64,000 bases of DNA from Streptomyces sp. AA1529 (GCF_000280905.1 NZ_ALAP01000018.1:148129-212128); one strand, 5' to 3'. Positions 9,034 through 20,006 are shown, counted from the stretch's first letter. Notes: a model not told the origin generated them from the letters alone. Made by a program: numbers and translations.

Positions 9034-9684
9034 CTACTCCGCGGAGATCGCCTGCATCGCGCGCTCCGTCACCTCGCTGACCGCACCCAGCGCGGAGATC
9101 GTGGTCACGAGCCCCTGCGCCTTGTAGTGGTCGATGATCGGCTCGGTCTCGCTGTGGTAGACCTCGAGCCGCTTGCGCACGGTCTCCTCGCGGTCGTCCT
9201 CACGCTGGTAGAGCTCGCCGCCGCAGGTGTCGCAGACGCCCTCGGTCTTGGCGGGGCTGTACTCGACGTGGAAGACGTGGCTGCTGTCGTTGCGGCAGAT
9301 CCGCCGACCGGCGATCCGCTTGACGACCTCGTCCTCGGGGACCTCCAGGTCGAGCACCGCGTCCAGCTTCAGACCGGTCTCGTTCAGGTAGCCGTCCAGC
9401 GCCTGGGCCTGGGCGATGTTCCGGGGAAAGCCGTCGAGCAGGAAGCCGCCCGCGGCGTCCTGCTCCTCCATGCGCCCCTTGGCCATCCCGATGGTGACCT
9501 CGTCGGGGACCAGCTGGCCGGCCCGCATGTACTCCTGCGCTTTCTGCCCGAGCGGAGTGCCCTGGCTGATGTTGGCGCGAAAGAGGTCGCCGGTGGCGAT
9601 GTGCGGGATCGCGAGGTTCTTGGCGAGGAACGCGGCCTGCGTCCCCTTGCCTGCACCAGGCGGCCCGACCAGGACGATACGCAT
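9034..9684 (-). CDS. adk: adenylate kinase
   Basis: Adk interconverts ATP plus AMP and two ADP. The start is ATG 9684 (MRIVLVGPPGAGKGTQ), with the P-loop at residues 7-14, giving 216 residues. The AMP-binding region (TGDLFR) and LLDGFPR are intact. The long LID carries Cys130, Asp133, Cys151 and Cys154, which could form a zinc site in which the second ligand is Asp rather than Cys. The ATG overlaps the secY TGA by one base (TGATG), so the two are translationally coupled. Confidence 0.97.
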   Translation of the reverse strand: MRIVLVGPPGAGKGTQAAFLAKNLAIPHIATGDLFRANISQGTPLGQKAQEYMRAGQLVPDEVTIGMAKGRMEEQDAAGGFLLDGFPRNIAQAQALDGYLNETGLKLDAVLDLEVPEDEVVKRIAGRRICRNDSSHVFHVEYSPAKTEGVCDTCGGELYQREDDREETVRKRLEVYHSETEPIIDHYKAQGLVTTISALGAVSEVTERAMQAISAE

Positions 9685-10997
9685 CAGCGGAGGAACCCTT
9701 CGTAATGGCGCTGCTGAAGCTGGCTCTCGATCTGCTTCACGGTCTCGAGACCGACGCCCACGATGATCAGGATGCTCGTTCCGCCGAACGGGAAGTTCTG
9801 GTTGGCGTTGAACATGATCAGCGCGACGGTCGGCACCAGTGCGATCAGACCCAGGTACAGAGAGCCGGGCCACGTGATCCGGTTCAGCACGTAGCTCAGG
9901 TACTCCGCGGTGGGACGACCAGCCCGGATACCCGGGATGAAGCCACCATACTTCTTCATGTTGTCGGCAACTTCTTCGGGGTTGAAGGAGATGGCGACGT
10001 AGAAGAAGGCGAAGAAGACGATCAGCAGGAAGTAGGTCGCGATGTAAAGCGGGTGGTCACCCTTTACGAAGTGCGACTGGATCCACTGCGCCCAGCCCGC
10101 CTGGGATCCGCTGAACTGCACGATCAGCGCGGGGATGTAGAGCAGCGACGAGCCGAAGATGACGGGAATCACACCGGCCTGGTTGACCTTCAGCGGAATA
10201 TAGGTCGAGGTGCCGCCGTAACTCCGTCGGCCGATCATGCGCTTCGCGTACTGCACCGGAATACGGCGCTGGGCCTGCTCGACGAAGACCACCAGGGCGA
10301 CCATCGCCAGGCCGCACAGGATGACCGCACCGAACTCGATCCAGCCGTCCGCGAGCTTGCCCTGCTTCTTGATGGCCCACAGCGCGCCGGGGAAACCGGC
10401 CGCGATGGAGACGAACATCAGGATCGACATGCCGTTGCCGATACCGCGGTCGGTGATCAGCTCGCCCAGCCACATGATCAGGCCGGTACCCGCGGTCATC
10501 GTGATGACCATCACAATGGTGCTGAAGATCGACTGGTCGGGGATGATCTGACTGGCGACGCTGCAGCTCTGGAAGAGGCTGCCGCTGCGCGCGGTGGCGA
10601 CCAGACCGGTGGCCTGGAGGATGGCGAGCGCGACGGTCAGATAACGGGTGTACTGCGTGATCTTCGCCTGTCCGGCCTGCCCCTCCTTCTTCAGGGCCTC
10701 CAGCCGGGGGATGACCACCACCAGCAGCTGCAGGATGATGCTCGCCGTGATGTACGGCATGATCCCGAGCGCGAAGATGGTGATCTGCAGCAGCGCGCCA
10801 CCGCTGAACATGTTGACCAGGCCGAAGAGGCCCTGCGCGCCCTTGGCCTCGTCCATACAGGCTTGGACGTTCTCGTAGCTGACGCCCGGCACCGGAACGT
10901 GCGCTCCGATTCGGAAGAGCACCATGATGCCGAGCGTGAAGAGCAGCTTCTTGCGCAGGTCGGGCGTCTGGAACGCCCGGGCGAACGCGGTGAGCAC
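9684..10997 (-). CDS. secY: preprotein translocase subunit SecY
   Basis: SecY forms the protein-conducting channel of the Sec translocon in the cytoplasmic membrane. The 437-residue product starts MLTAFARAFQTPDLRKK and has about ten hydrophobic segments, including the plug-side region (PGVSYENVQACMDEAKG). The C-terminal signature LETVKQIESQLQQRHYEGFLR is typical of actinobacterial SecY. It is the last spc-type gene before adk. A 14-bp-stem hairpin (11127-11157) separates it from rplO, which may lower its expression relative to the ribosomal genes. Confidence 0.98.
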   Translation of the reverse strand: MLTAFARAFQTPDLRKKLLFTLGIMVLFRIGAHVPVPGVSYENVQACMDEAKGAQGLFGLVNMFSGGALLQITIFALGIMPYITASIILQLLVVVIPRLEALKKEGQAGQAKITQYTRYLTVALAILQATGLVATARSGSLFQSCSVASQIIPDQSIFSTIVMVITMTAGTGLIMWLGELITDRGIGNGMSILMFVSIAAGFPGALWAIKKQGKLADGWIEFGAVILCGLAMVALVVFVEQAQRRIPVQYAKRMIGRRSYGGTSTYIPLKVNQAGVIPVIFGSSLLYIPALIVQFSGSQAGWAQWIQSHFVKGDHPLYIATYFLLIVFFAFFYVAISFNPEEVADNMKKYGGFIPGIRAGRPTAEYLSYVLNRITWPGSLYLGLIALVPTVALIMFNANQNFPFGGTSILIIVGVGLETVKQIESQLQQRHYEGFLR

Positions 10998-11126
10998 GGT
11001 GCCTCCTGCGCCCCCCGCGATCTACTGGCGCGAGAGGTGACGGTCTTGAGGATCGACAGTTATCAACGTGGTGCCACCTTACCGGCCGGTGCACCACCGA
11101 GAAACGACCAGCTACGCAAACAACCA

Positions 11127-11157
11127 GCCGGGGATGTCCCGTTGGGACATCCCCGGC
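11127..11157 (-). terminator. hairpin between rplO and secY (terminator or attenuator)
   Basis: gccggggatgtccc (11127-11140) and gggacatccccggc (11144-11157) are perfect 14-base complements around a three-base loop. On the minus strand it is followed by TGGTTGTTTG, a weak T-rich tract. It lies 25 bases after the rplO stop and about 130 bases before secY, so it probably reduces read-through into secY-adk. Confidence 0.75.
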
Positions 11158-11181
11158 CTGTCGTTCACCTGGTCAACGAAC

Positions 11182-11640
11182 TCAGAGGAGTTCGGTGACG
11201 GTGCCGCCGGCGGCGGTGATCTTCTCCTTGGCGGAGCCGGAGACCTTGTCGACGGTCACCGTCAGCGCCACCGAGATGTCGCCGTCACCGAGCACCTTGA
11301 CCAGCTCGTTCTTGCGCACAGCGCCCTTGGCGACCAGATCGGCCACCGTGACCTCGCCACCCTGCGGGTAGAGCGCGGCCAGCTTCTCCAGGTTCACCAC
11401 CTGGAACTGCTTGTGGGCGGGGTTGTTGAAGCCCTTGAGCTTGGGCAGCCGCATGATCAGCGGCATCTGCCCACCCTCGAAGCGCTCCGGAACCTGGTAC
11501 CGGGCCTTGGTGCCCTTGGTGCCACGGCCCGCGGTCTTGCCCTTGGACGCCTCACCACGACCCACGCGGGTCTTGGCGGTCTTGGCGCCCGGGGCCGGAC
11601 GGAGGTTGTGCACCTTCAGCGGGTTCTCGGAGTCAGCCAT
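11182..11640 (-). CDS. rplO: 50S ribosomal protein L15
   Basis: L15 is a late-assembly protein near the peptidyl-transferase region. The 152-residue product contains the Gly/Lys-rich N-terminal extension ([31 protein letters not shown]) that threads into 23S rRNA and the globular C-terminal half ([21 protein letters not shown]). Its ATG lies one base after the rpmD stop. A strong hairpin follows it. Confidence 0.98.
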   Translation of the reverse strand: MADSENPLKVHNLRPAPGAKTAKTRVGRGEASKGKTAGRGTKGTKARYQVPERFEGGQMPLIMRLPKLKGFNNPAHKQFQVVNLEKLAALYPQGGEVTVADLVAKGAVRKNELVKVLGDGDISVALTVTVDKVSGSAKEKITAAGGTVTELL

Positions 11641-11641
11641 C

Positions 11642-11823
11642 TCAGTCGACCTCCTCGACCGTCACGAGGTGGCGCACGGTGTGCACCTGCCCGCGAACGA
11701 CGTCGCTGGCCTCGCGGACGGCCACATCGTTGACGCGCTTGAGACCCAGGGTCCGCAGCGTGTCACGGTGGTTCTGCTTGGTCCCGATGACGGAACGCGT
11801 CTGCGTGATCTTCAGGCGAGCCA

Positions 11824-11824
<1 letters not shown>
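11642..11824 (-). CDS. rpmD: 50S ribosomal protein L30
   Basis: The 60-residue product ([20 protein letters not shown]) contains the L30 signature [15 protein letters not shown]. The ATG at 11824 overlaps the rpsE TAA stop by one base (TAATG), which fixes the start. Confidence 0.97.
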
Positions 11825-12426
<602 letters not shown>

Positions 12427-12469
12427 TGGAATTACCTCTCTCGATTAACGTCCGCTTGCAGGACCGTGC

Positions 12470-12853
12470 TCAGAACTTGAGCCCGGCCTCGCGGGCGGCG
12501 TCGGCCAGAGCGGCAATCCGCCCTGCGTACTTGTTGCCACCGCGGTCGAACACGACAGCCTCGACACCCGCGGCCTTCGCACGCTCGGCGACCAGTGCGC
12601 CGACCTGCTGGGCCTGGGCGCTCTTGCCGCCCTCGCCACCGCGGACCGAACCGTCCAGGTGCGACGCCGAGGCCAGCGTGTGGCCCGCGAGGTCGTCGAT
12701 CACCTGCGCGGTGATCCCGCGGTTGGTGCGGGTCACCACCAGACGGGGGCGCTCGGGCGTGCCCGAGACCTTCTTCCGGATGCGGATGTGCCGGCGCTTG
12801 GCAGCGGAGCGCTTGTAGGCGTCGCCCTTGGCGATCTTCACGCCGTATGCCAT
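12470..12853 (-). CDS. rplR: 50S ribosomal protein L18
   Basis: L18 binds 5S rRNA in the central protuberance. The 127-residue product begins with a basic RNA-binding N-terminus ([22 protein letters not shown]) and ends in the conserved [30 protein letters not shown] tail. It follows rplF by three bases in the spc operon. Confidence 0.98.
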   Translation of the reverse strand: MAYGVKIAKGDAYKRSAAKRRHIRIRKKVSGTPERPRLVVTRTNRGITAQVIDDLAGHTLASASHLDGSVRGGEGGKSAQAQQVGALVAERAKAAGVEAVVFDRGGNKYAGRIAALADAAREAGLKF

Positions 12854-12856
12854 GGC

Positions 12857-13396
12857 TTACTTACCAGCCTTTCCGACCTTGCGGCGGATGACCTCGCCCG
12901 CGTACTTCACGCCCTTGGCCTTGTAGGGGTCGGGCTTGCGCAGCTTGCGGATCTTCGCGGAGACCTCGCCGACCCGCTGCTTGTCGATGCCCTCGACCGT
13001 GAACTTGGTCGGGGACTCGACCTTGAAGGAGATCCCCTCGGGGGCCTCCACCAGGATCGGGTGGCTGTAGCCCAGCGAGAACTCCAGGTCGGAGCCCTTG
13101 GCCTGGACCCGGTAGCCGACACCGCTGATCTCGAGGTCCTTGCTGAACCCGTTGGTCACGCCAGTGATCATGTTCGCCACCAGCGTGCGGGACAGGCCAT
13201 GCAGGGCCCTGTTCCGGCTCTCGTCGTTCGGACGGGTGACGACGAGCGCGCCGTCCTCGCCCTTGGCGATCTCGATGGGCGCGGCAACGGTGTGCGAGAG
13301 GGAGCCCTTGGGGCCCTTCACCGCGACCGTCTGGCCATCGATGGTGACGTCCACACCGGCGGGAACCTGGATGGGGAGCTTGCCGATACGCGACAT
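12857..13396 (-). CDS. rplF: 50S ribosomal protein L6
   Basis: L6 lies near the factor-binding site of the 50S subunit. The 179-residue product contains two tandem related domains and the C-terminal signature [27 protein letters not shown]. It lies between rpsH and rplR. Confidence 0.98.
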   Translation of the reverse strand: MSRIGKLPIQVPAGVDVTIDGQTVAVKGPKGSLSHTVAAPIEIAKGEDGALVVTRPNDESRNRALHGLSRTLVANMITGVTNGFSKDLEISGVGYRVQAKGSDLEFSLGYSHPILVEAPEGISFKVESPTKFTVEGIDKQRVGEVSAKIRKLRKPDPYKAKGVKYAGEVIRRKVGKAGK

Positions 13397-13419
13397 TGCT
13401 TTACCTCCGTTCCCTTCCG

Positions 13420-13818
13420 TTACCAGACGTAGGCGAGGACTTCCCCACCCACGCCCTTCTTCTGAGCCTGCTTGTCGGTCAGCAGACCGTGCGACGTGGA
13501 GATGATCGCCACGCCCAGGCCGCCGAGCACCTTCGGCAGGTTGGTGGACTTTGCGTAGACCCGCAGACCCGGCTTGGAGATCCGCTTGATACCGGCGATC
13601 GAGCGCTCGCGGTTCGGGCCGAACTTCAGCTCGAGAACGAGGTTCTTGCCGACCTTGGCGTCCTCGGTCTTCCAGCCGGTGATGTAACCCTCCTGCTGGA
13701 GGATCTCCGCGATGTGCGACTTGATCTTGCTGTGCGGCATCTCGACGGCGTCGTGGTACGCCGAGTTCGCGTTCCGCAGACGCGTCAGCATGTCTGCGAT
13801 GGGATCGGTCATGGTCAT
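13420..13818 (-). CDS. rpsH: 30S ribosomal protein S8
   Basis: S8 binds the central domain of 16S rRNA and, in E. coli, represses the spc operon by binding its own mRNA. The 132-residue product starts [18 protein letters not shown] and ends with the conserved [31 protein letters not shown] region. A hairpin-rich gap of 213 bases separates it from rpsN upstream. Confidence 0.98.
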   Translation of the reverse strand: MTMTDPIADMLTRLRNANSAYHDAVEMPHSKIKSHIAEILQQEGYITGWKTEDAKVGKNLVLELKFGPNRERSIAGIKRISKPGLRVYAKSTNLPKVLGGLGVAIISTSHGLLTDKQAQKKGVGGEVLAYVW

Positions 13819-14031
13819 GTGATGGCCTTCGGCCTCTCTCGCCGGGGTTTCCCTGTCTGCGTCGTCCTTCTCCCCGTCCGCCGGCCTTGCGGCCGACGAC
13901 GGGACGGGTGCGTCGCGGGGGACCTACGGCGTAGTAAGCGACTTTTCAGCTTACCGAGAGTCCTGGTCCTCCCACCCGTCGCCCGGCCGCCGCCCCTGCG
14001 GGGCGCCCTTCGGACGACAGAATACGGAGGA
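13819..14031 (-). other. hairpin-rich gap between rpsN and rpsH
   Basis: The 213-base gap is long for a ribosomal operon. It contains gtaagc/gcttac arms around 13935-13955, a cggcc-ttg-cggcc hairpin near 13881-13896 and a gcccc-tgc-ggggc hairpin near 13992-14004. No gene is supported. A regulatory or processing role is possible but unproven. Confidence 0.4.
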
Positions 14032-14217
14032 TTACCAGGAGCTCTTGGTCACGCCCGGCAGCTCGCCACGGTGCGCCATCTGGCGAAGGCACACGCGGCA
14101 CAGGCCGAACTTGCGGTAGACGGAGTGCGGACGGCCGCAACGCTGGCAGCGCGTGTAGGCACGCACCGCGAACTTGGGCTTGCGGCCGGCCTTGGAGATC
14201 AGGGCCTTCTTCGCCAT
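14032..14217 (-). CDS. rpsN: 30S ribosomal protein S14, zinc-binding type Z
   Basis: The 61-residue product starts [16 protein letters not shown]. Cys24, Cys27, Cys40 and Cys43 form a C-X2-C-X12-C-X2-C zinc finger, the short type Z form of S14 used by many actinobacteria and Firmicutes. It lies directly after rplE with two bases between stop and start. Confidence 0.97.
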   Translation of the reverse strand: MAKKALISKAGRKPKFAVRAYTRCQRCGRPHSVYRKFGLCRVCLRQMAHRGELPGVTKSSW

Positions 14218-14219
14218 GG

Positions 14220-14783
14220 TCAGTTCTCCTTGAACGGGAAGCCGAGGTGACGAAGCAGGGCACGGCCCTCGTCGTCGGTGGTCGCCGTGGTGACCACGGT
14301 GATGTCCATGCCCCGGACCCGGTCGATCTTGTCCTGGTCGATCTCGTGGAACATGACCTGCTCCGTGAGACCGAAGGTGTAGTTGCCCCTGCCGTCGAAC
14401 TGCTTGGGCGACAGTCCGCGGAAGTCGCGGATGCGCGGCAGCGCGAGAGACAGCAGGCGGTCCAGGAACTCCCACATCCGGTCGCCGCGCAGCGTCACGT
14501 GGGCGCCGATCGGCTGCCCCTCACGCAGCTTGAACTGCGCGATGGACTTGCGGGCCTTGGTGACGGCGGGCTTCTGGCCGGTGATCGTGGCGAGGTCCTT
14601 GATGGCACCCTCGATCAGCTTGGAGTCGCGGGCGGCGTCGCCCACACCCATGTTGACCACGATCTTGGTCAGCCCGGGGATCCGCATGACGTTGTCGTAG
14701 GCGAACTCGTCCTGCAGCTTGCCCTGGATCTCGGCGCGGTAGCGCTGCTTGAGGCGGGGGGCCTCAGAGGTGGTGGCAGTCAT
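14220..14783 (-). CDS. rplE: 50S ribosomal protein L5
   Basis: L5 binds 5S rRNA and contacts P-site tRNA. The 187-residue product contains [38 protein letters not shown] and [18 protein letters not shown]. It follows rplX. Confidence 0.98.
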   Translation of the reverse strand: MTATTSEAPRLKQRYRAEIQGKLQDEFAYDNVMRIPGLTKIVVNMGVGDAARDSKLIEGAIKDLATITGQKPAVTKARKSIAQFKLREGQPIGAHVTLRGDRMWEFLDRLLSLALPRIRDFRGLSPKQFDGRGNYTFGLTEQVMFHEIDQDKIDRVRGMDITVVTTATTDDEGRALLRHLGFPFKEN

Positions 14784-15106
14784 CAGATGTCCTCACCGGT
14801 CCGCTTGGCAACGCGGATCTTGTTGCCTTCGTCGTCGAAGCGGTACCCGACGCGGGTCACGACCTTCTTGCCGTCCGCTTCCACGATCAGCTGAACGTTG
14901 CTGACGTGGATCGGGGCCTCGGTCGTCACGATGCCGCCGGTCTTCGAACCGCGGGCCGTCTGACCGGCCTTGGTGTGCTTCTTGACCCGGTTGACACCCT
15001 CGACCAGGACGCGGTCCTCGCGGGGGTAGGCCACGATGACCTTGCCCTGCTTGCCCTTGTCCTTGCCGGTGATGACCTGAACCAGGTCGCCCTTCTTGAT
15101 CCTCAT
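14783..15106 (-). CDS. rplX: 50S ribosomal protein L24
   Basis: L24 is an assembly initiator with a KOW motif ([20 protein letters not shown]). I chose ATG 15106 (MRIKKGDLV, 107 residues), because GGAGGT sits nine bases upstream. A GTG at 15112 that overlaps the rplN stop is too close to that site. Confidence 0.96.
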   Translation of the reverse strand: MRIKKGDLVQVITGKDKGKQGKVIVAYPREDRVLVEGVNRVKKHTKAGQTARGSKTGGIVTTEAPIHVSNVQLIVEADGKKVVTRVGYRFDDEGNKIRVAKRTGEDI

Positions 15107-15108
15107 GG

Positions 15109-15477
15109 TCACAGCACCTCCGGCGCGAGCGAGATGATCTTCATGAACTTCTTCTCGCGCAGCTCACGACCGACCGGGCCGAAGATGCGGGTACCGCGAG
15201 GGTCGCCGTCGTTCTTGAGGATGACGGCGGCGTTCTCGTCGAACCGGATGTACGAGCCGTCGGGACGGCGGCGCTCCTTGACGGTGCGCACGATGACAGC
15301 CTTGACGATGTCGCCCTTCTTCACGTTCCCGCCCGGGATCGCGTCCTTGACGGTAGCGACGACGACGTCACCGATGCCCGCGTAGCGCCGGCCCGAACCG
15401 CCGAGCACACGGATGGTGAGAATCTCCTTCGCACCCGTGTTGTCGGCGACGCGAAGCCGGGACTCCTGCTGGATCAC
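15109..15477 (-). CDS. rplN: 50S ribosomal protein L14
   Basis: L14 forms bridges to the 30S subunit. The 122-residue product starts [20 protein letters not shown] and contains the family pattern [30 protein letters not shown]. It heads the segment after a hairpin at 15506-15531 that follows rpsQ. Confidence 0.98.
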   Translation of the reverse strand: MIQQESRLRVADNTGAKEILTIRVLGGSGRRYAGIGDVVVATVKDAIPGGNVKKGDIVKAVIVRTVKERRRPDGSYIRFDENAAVILKNDGDPRGTRIFGPVGRELREKKFMKIISLAPEVL

Positions 15478-15505
15478 GTCTATCTCCTGTATGTCTGCCG
15501 GTTCC

Positions 15506-15531
15506 CGGCAGGGATCTCGCGATCCCTGCCG
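15506..15531 (-). terminator. hairpin between rpsQ and rplN
   Basis: cggcagggatc (15506-15516) pairs perfectly with gatccctgccg (15521-15531) around the loop tcgc. It lies in the 124-base gap between rpsQ (S10 operon side) and rplN (spc side). It has no T-run, so it may be an attenuator or processing site at the operon border. Confidence 0.6.
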
Positions 15532-15601
15532 AGCCTGGCGGAACGAACCTGCGGGGGTACCCCCTCAGGCAGCTTCTCCGGGACTCCCCAGCGGGGAGGT
15601 C

Positions 15602-15886
15602 CTACTTGGCCTTCTCGAGGATCTCGACGATGCGCCAGCGCTTGGTGGCGGACAGCGGCCGGGTCTCCATCAGGAGGACGCGGTCGCCGACACCGGCAGC
15701 GTTCTGCTCATCGTGCGCCTTGAGCTTGTTGGTACGGCGGATGACCTTGCCGTACAGGGCGTGCGTGACGCGGTCCTCGACGGCGACGACGACGGTCTTG
15801 TCCATCTTGTCGCTGACGACAAGACCCTGCCGGGTCTTGCGGAAGCCGCGCTCCTGCTGTGTCTCAGTCACATTCGTCTCGCTCAT
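15602..15886 (-). CDS. rpsQ: 30S ribosomal protein S17
   Basis: The 94-residue OB-fold protein contains the family core [45 protein letters not shown]. It overlaps the rpmC stop by one base and is the last gene on the S10-operon side of a 124-base gap. Confidence 0.98.
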   Translation of the reverse strand: MSETNVTETQQERGFRKTRQGLVVSDKMDKTVVVAVEDRVTHALYGKVIRRTNKLKAHDEQNAAGVGDRVLLMETRPLSATKRWRIVEILEKAK

Positions 15887-16110
15887 CAGGCGCTCTCCAC
15901 CGTCTCGATGCCCAGCTCGCGCTCACGCATCAGGGTGTAGATCCGGGCGATGTCCTTGCGGACGGCCTTGAGCCGCCCGTGGTTCTCGAGCTGCCCGGTC
16001 GCCGCCTGGAAGCGGAGCTTGAACAGCTCGTCCTTGGCTTCGCGGAGCTTGGAGCCAAGCTCCTCGTCGCCCAGCTCGCGCAGCTCGGACGCCTTGGTTC
16101 CGGCCGCCAT
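15886..16110 (-). CDS. rpmC: 50S ribosomal protein L29
   Basis: L29 sits at the tunnel exit and forms part of the docking site for SRP and trigger factor. The 74-residue helical protein ([18 protein letters not shown]) contains [29 protein letters not shown] 16110 overlaps the rplP TGA (TGATG), which favours it over a GTG at 16113. Confidence 0.97.
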   Translation of the reverse strand: MAAGTKASELRELGDEELGSKLREAKDELFKLRFQAATGQLENHGRLKAVRKDIARIYTLMRERELGIETVESA

Positions 16111-16529
16111 CACGCGTCACCTGCCTCGCGCCGCACGATGCGGCACTTCATCGGAAGCTTGTGAGCAGCGCGGGTGAGCGCCTCACGAGCAATCTTCTCG
16201 TTCGGGTAGGACAGTTCGAACATCACGCGCCCCGGCTTGACGTTCGCGATCCACCACTCGGGCGAACCCTTACCGGAACCCATGCGGGTCTCGGCGGGCT
16301 TCTTGGTCAGCGGGCGGTCGGGGTAGATGTTGATCCACACCTTGCCGCCACGCTTGATGTGACGAGTCATGGAGATACGAGCGGCCTCGATCTGCCGGTT
16401 CGTCACGTAGGCACCGGTCACAGCCTGGATGCCGTACTCACCGAACGCGACCTCGGTACCGCCCTTGGCCATACCCGTGCGCTTCGGGTGGTGCTGCTTG
16501 CGGTGCTTGACCCTGCGCGGGATCAGCAT
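16110..16529 (-). CDS. rplP: 50S ribosomal protein L16
   Basis: L16 lies near the A-site tRNA elbow. The 139-residue product starts [19 protein letters not shown] and has the conserved [35 protein letters not shown] segment, the region where resistance to avilamycin/evernimicin-type drugs maps. It looks wild type. It lies between rpsC and rpmC. Confidence 0.98.
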   Translation of the reverse strand: MLIPRRVKHRKQHHPKRTGMAKGGTEVAFGEYGIQAVTGAYVTNRQIEAARISMTRHIKRGGKVWINIYPDRPLTKKPAETRMGSGKGSPEWWIANVKPGRVMFELSYPNEKIAREALTRAAHKLPMKCRIVRREAGDA

Positions 16530-16532
16530 GGG

Positions 16533-17360
16533 TCAGCTCTCCTTTCCTGAAGCGCTCGGCTCGGCAGCGGCACCGGCCGGCGCGGACTCCGTCTTGGGAG
16601 CCTCGGCCGAACCCTGGCCCTGCGGCTTGCGGCCGCGACGCTCGCCGCCCCGACCACGGGGACGGTCGTTGCCACCGCCGCGCGACGGGCGGTTACCCGC
16701 GCGGGCCGCGGCGTTCTCGGCGCGCACCTCGGAGATGTTCTTGACATCGCCCTTGTAGATCCACACCTTCACACCGATGCGGCCGAAGGTCGTACGGGCC
16801 TCGAAGAAGCCGTAGTCGACGTTGGCGCGCAGCGTGTGCAGCGGGACCCGGCCCTCGCGGTAGAACTCCGAGCGCGACATCTCGGCACCGCCGAGACGGC
16901 CGCCGCACTGGATCTTGATGCCCTTGGCACCGGCCTTCATCGCCGTCTGCATGCTCTTGCGCATGGCGCGGCGGAAGGAGACCCGGGAGGAGAGCTGCTC
17001 GGCGACCGCCTGGGCGACGAGCTGCGCGTCCGTCTCGGGGTTCTTCACCTCGAGGATGTTGAACTGGATCTGCTTGCCGGTGAGCTTCTCCAGGTTGCCG
17101 CGCAGCCGGTCCGCCTCGGCGCCGCGGCGGCCGATGACGATGCCCGGACGGGCGGTGTGGACGTCGACGCGGACGCGGTCCCGCGTGCGCTCGATCTCCA
17201 CCTTGGAGATGCCCGCCCGCTCCATGCCCTGAGTGAGCATGCGGCGGATCGAGACGTCTTCCTTGACGTAGTCCTTGTAGAGCTTGTCGGCATACCAGCG
17301 CGACTTGAAGTCGGTGGTGACGCCGAGCCGGAACCCGTGCGGGTTTACCTTCTGGCCCAT
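16533..17360 (-). CDS. rpsC: 30S ribosomal protein S3
   Basis: S3 forms part of the mRNA entry helicase site. The 275-residue product has the KH domain ([28 protein letters not shown]), the C-terminal domain ([22 protein letters not shown]) and a long disordered Arg/Gly/Pro/Ala tail from about 215, as in other streptomycetes. The ATG overlaps the rplV stop (TAATG). Confidence 0.98.
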   Translation of the reverse strand: MGQKVNPHGFRLGVTTDFKSRWYADKLYKDYVKEDVSIRRMLTQGMERAGISKVEIERTRDRVRVDVHTARPGIVIGRRGAEADRLRGNLEKLTGKQIQFNILEVKNPETDAQLVAQAVAEQLSSRVSFRRAMRKSMQTAMKAGAKGIKIQCGGRLGGAEMSRSEFYREGRVPLHTLRANVDYGFFEARTTFGRIGVKVWIYKGDVKNISEVRAENAAARAGNRPSRGGGNDRPRGRGGERRGRKPQGQGSAEAPKTESAPAGAAAEPSASGKES

Positions 17361-17707
17361 TACCGGGTTCCTTCCTTGCTGCTCACGACCACGGTGATGT
17401 GGCTCGTCCGCTTACGGATCCGGTAGGCGCGGCCCTGGGCACGCGGCCGGAACCGCTTCAGGGTCGGGCCCTCGTCGACGTATGCCTCGGAGATGTAGAG
17501 GCTGTCGGCGTCGGTGTGGTCGTAGTTGTGCGCGGCGTTGGCGATGGCGCTGTCCAGCACCTTGCCGACCGGCATGCTCGCGGCCTGCGGGGCGAAACGC
17601 AGGACCGCCTGAGCCTCCGTGGCATTCATGCCACGAACAAGGTCCACCACCCGGCGGGCCTTCATGGGCGTGACGCGCACGTAGCGCGCTGAGGCCCTGG
17701 CTTCCAT
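17360..17707 (-). CDS. rplV: 50S ribosomal protein L22
   Basis: L22 lines the nascent-peptide tunnel with its long beta-hairpin, a macrolide-resistance site. The start is set at ATG 17707 ([20 protein letters not shown]), preceded by AAGGGA, giving 115 residues; an in-frame ATG at 17731 would add eight residues. The hairpin region ([25 protein letters not shown]) is unaltered. It lies between rpsS and rpsC. Confidence 0.96.
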   Translation of the reverse strand: MEARASARYVRVTPMKARRVVDLVRGMNATEAQAVLRFAPQAASMPVGKVLDSAIANAAHNYDHTDADSLYISEAYVDEGPTLKRFRPRAQGRAYRIRKRTSHITVVVSSKEGTR

Positions 17708-17750
17708 GGTTGTCCCTTCGGTGTCAGTCATAGTCTTCGCACCCAGCCGT

Positions 17751-18032
17751 TCAGCGACGACGCGACTTGCGGTCGTCCTTCACGTGGCCGCGGAAGGTGC
17801 GGGTCGGCGCGAACTCGCCGAGCTTGTGGCCGACCATCGACTCGGTGACGAACACCGGGACGTGCTTGCGGCCGTCGTGCACCGCGATCGTGTGGCCCAG
17901 CATGGCCGGGACGATCATCGAGCGGCGAGACCAGGTCTTGATGACGTTCTTGGTGCCCGCGTCGTTCTGGCCGTCCACCTTCTTGGCGAGGTGGTCGTCG
18001 ACGAAGGGCCCCTTCTTGAGACTGCGCGGCAT
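17751..18032 (-). CDS. rpsS: 30S ribosomal protein S19
   Basis: S19 is in the 30S head next to S13. The 93-residue product begins [19 protein letters not shown] and carries the signature [22 protein letters not shown]. It follows rplB with 13 bases between. Confidence 0.98.
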   Translation of the reverse strand: MPRSLKKGPFVDDHLAKKVDGQNDAGTKNVIKTWSRRSMIVPAMLGHTIAVHDGRKHVPVFVTESMVGHKLGEFAPTRTFRGHVKDDRKSRRR

Positions 18033-18045
18033 CTAAACCCGCCTC

Positions 18046-18882
18046 CTAGCGCTTCTTGTTCGTCTTGCGGCGGCGGACGATGTACTTGTTGCTGGCCTTC
18101 TTCGGCGAGCGCGTACGCCCCTCCTTCTGACCCCACGGCGAAACCGGGTGGCGGCCACCGGAGGTACGACCCTCACCACCACCGTGCGGGTGGTCGATCG
18201 GGTTCATGACCACACCGCGGACGGTCGGGCGGACGCCCTTCCAGCGCATACGGCCGGCCTTGCCCCAGTTGATGTTCGACTGCTCGGCGTTGCCGACCTC
18301 GCCGACGGTGGCGCGGCAGCGGACGTCGACCAGCCGGATCTCACCGGACGGCATACGCAGGTGGGCCATCCGGCCCTCCTTCGCCAGCAGCTGCACCGAG
18401 GCACCGGCCGAGCGGGCGAACTTGGCGCCGCCGCCCGGCTTCAGCTCGATCGCGTGGATCGTCGTACCCACGGGGATGAAGCGCAGCGGCAGGTTGTTGC
18501 CCGGCTTGATGTCGGCGCCCTGGCCGTTCTCGATGCGGTCGCCCTGCTGGACGCCGCGGGGGGCGAGGATGTAGCGCTTCTCGCCGTCCGCGTAGTGCAG
18601 CAGCGCGATGCGCGCGGTGCGGTTCGGGTCGTACTCGATGTGCGCGACCTTCGCCGGCACGCCGTCCTTGTCGTGCCGACGGAAGTCGATCACGCGGTAG
18701 GCGCGCTTGTGGCCACCGCCCTGGTGGCGCGCAGTCACACGACCGGCGTTGTTACGGCCGCCCTTGCTGTGCAGCGGGCGGACCAGCGACTTCTCCGGCG
18801 TGGACCGCGTGATCTCGACGAAGTCGGCGACGGATGAGCCGCGACGGCCCGGAGTCGTCGGCTTGTACTTGCGGATACCCAT
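18046..18882 (-). CDS. rplB: 50S ribosomal protein L2
   Basis: L2 is essential for subunit association and peptidyl-transferase activity. The 278-residue product starts [17 protein letters not shown] and contains the highly conserved [14 protein letters not shown] loop with its functional histidine, and the basic C-terminus [18 protein letters not shown]. It lies between rplW and rpsS. Confidence 0.98.
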   Translation of the reverse strand: MGIRKYKPTTPGRRGSSVADFVEITRSTPEKSLVRPLHSKGGRNNAGRVTARHQGGGHKRAYRVIDFRRHDKDGVPAKVAHIEYDPNRTARIALLHYADGEKRYILAPRGVQQGDRIENGQGADIKPGNNLPLRFIPVGTTIHAIELKPGGGAKFARSAGASVQLLAKEGRMAHLRMPSGEIRLVDVRCRATVGEVGNAEQSNINWGKAGRMRWKGVRPTVRGVVMNPIDHPHGGGEGRTSGGRHPVSPWGQKEGRTRSPKKASNKYIVRRRKTNKKR

Positions 18883-18929
18883 TTCTCAGTCCTCGGAAGA
18901 TTCCGGACTTCAGAACGACCTGGCCCCCG

Positions 18930-19352
18930 TCAGGAGGCCGGGCCGCCGAAGATGTCGATTCGGTCGCCCTCGACAAGGGTCACGATGGCGCGCTTGGTGT
19001 CCGCGCGCTTGCCGTAACCGGTGCGGGTGCGCTTGCGCTTGCCCTGGCGGTTGATCGTGTTGACCCCGGCGACCTTGACCGAGAAGACCTCTTCGACGGC
19101 CTGCTTGATCTGGGTCTTGTTCGCACGCGGGTCGACGATGAACGTGTACTTGTTCTCGTCCAGCAGCGCGTAGCTCTTCTCCGAGACGACCGGCTTGACC
19201 AGCAGGTCGCGCGGGTCGGTGAAGACCTTGCTCGGGTCGGCCGGCGCGATCGGGCCCGGACCGTCGGCGGCCCGGCGGGCGGCCTTGGCGACGCGGGCGG
19301 CCTTCGCGGCCTTCGCTGCCTTGGAGGCAATGCTCGGGTGTCGCGTAGCCAT
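18930..19352 (-). CDS. rplW: 50S ribosomal protein L23 with Ala/Lys-rich N-terminal extension
   Basis: L23 is the main docking protein at the tunnel exit for trigger factor and SRP. The 140-residue product has the usual core ([55 protein letters not shown]). In front of it is an extension of about 40 residues, [19 protein letters not shown] in style, which I remember from Streptomyces L23 but not from E. coli. The ATG overlaps the rplD TGA (TGATG). Confidence 0.96.
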   Translation of the reverse strand: MATRHPSIASKAAKAAKAARVAKAARRAADGPGPIAPADPSKVFTDPRDLLVKPVVSEKSYALLDENKYTFIVDPRANKTQIKQAVEEVFSVKVAGVNTINRQGKRKRTRTGYGKRADTKRAIVTLVEGDRIDIFGGPAS

Positions 19353-19999
19353 CAGGCGTCGCTCCCTTCGGTGTGGGCCTGCGGGCCAGCAACGAAGGAC
19401 TCGAGCGCGGCCCGGGTGAAGACCACGTCGTCCGAGACGAGCACGTCGTAGGTGTTGAGCTGGCCCGGCTCCAGGATGTGCACCTGGGGCAGGTTGCGGG
19501 CGGACAGCCAGGCGGCCTCGTCGGAGCGCTCGGCGACCAGCAGCAGGTTCTTCCGCTCGCTGATCCGGCCGAACAGGTTCTTCGCGGCCTTCGTCGAGAT
19601 CTCGCCCTCGACCACGCCGGAGACGGCGTGGACGCGGCCGTGGCGGGCCCGGTCCGAGAGGGCGCCACGCAGCGCGGCGGCCTTCATCTTCTTCGGGGTC
19701 CGCTGCGAGTAGTCGCGCGGCACGGGGCCGTGCACGACGCCACCGCCGGCGAACTGCGGAGCGCGGGTCGAGCCCTGGCGGGCGCGGCCGGTGCCCTTCT
19801 GGCGGTACGGCTTCTTGCCGCCGCCGCGGACCTCGCCGCGCGTCTTGGTCTTGTGCGTGCCCTGGCGGGCCGCTGCCAGCTGGGCGACGACGACCTGGTG
19901 GATCAGCGGAACGCTGACCTGCACGTCGAAGATCTCCGCGGGGAGCTCGACGGTCCCGGTCTTGTCGCCGGCCGGCGAAAGGATGTCAATGGTGCTCAT
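19352..19999 (-). CDS. rplD: 50S ribosomal protein L4
   Basis: L4 reaches into the peptide tunnel through the loop [26 protein letters not shown], which is intact; this loop is a macrolide-resistance site. The start is ATG 19999 ([11 protein letters not shown]), giving 215 residues; an upstream in-frame ATG would run into rplC and is rejected. Whether L4 autoregulates the S10 operon in Streptomyces, as in E. coli, is not shown by the sequence. Confidence 0.97.
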   Translation of the reverse strand: MSTIDILSPAGDKTGTVELPAEIFDVQVSVPLIHQVVVAQLAAARQGTHKTKTRGEVRGGGKKPYRQKGTGRARQGSTRAPQFAGGGVVHGPVPRDYSQRTPKKMKAAALRGALSDRARHGRVHAVSGVVEGEISTKAAKNLFGRISERKNLLLVAERSDEAAWLSARNLPQVHILEPGQLNTYDVLVSDDVVFTRAALESFVAGPQAHTEGSDA

Positions 20000-20006
20000 C
20001 GGTTCC

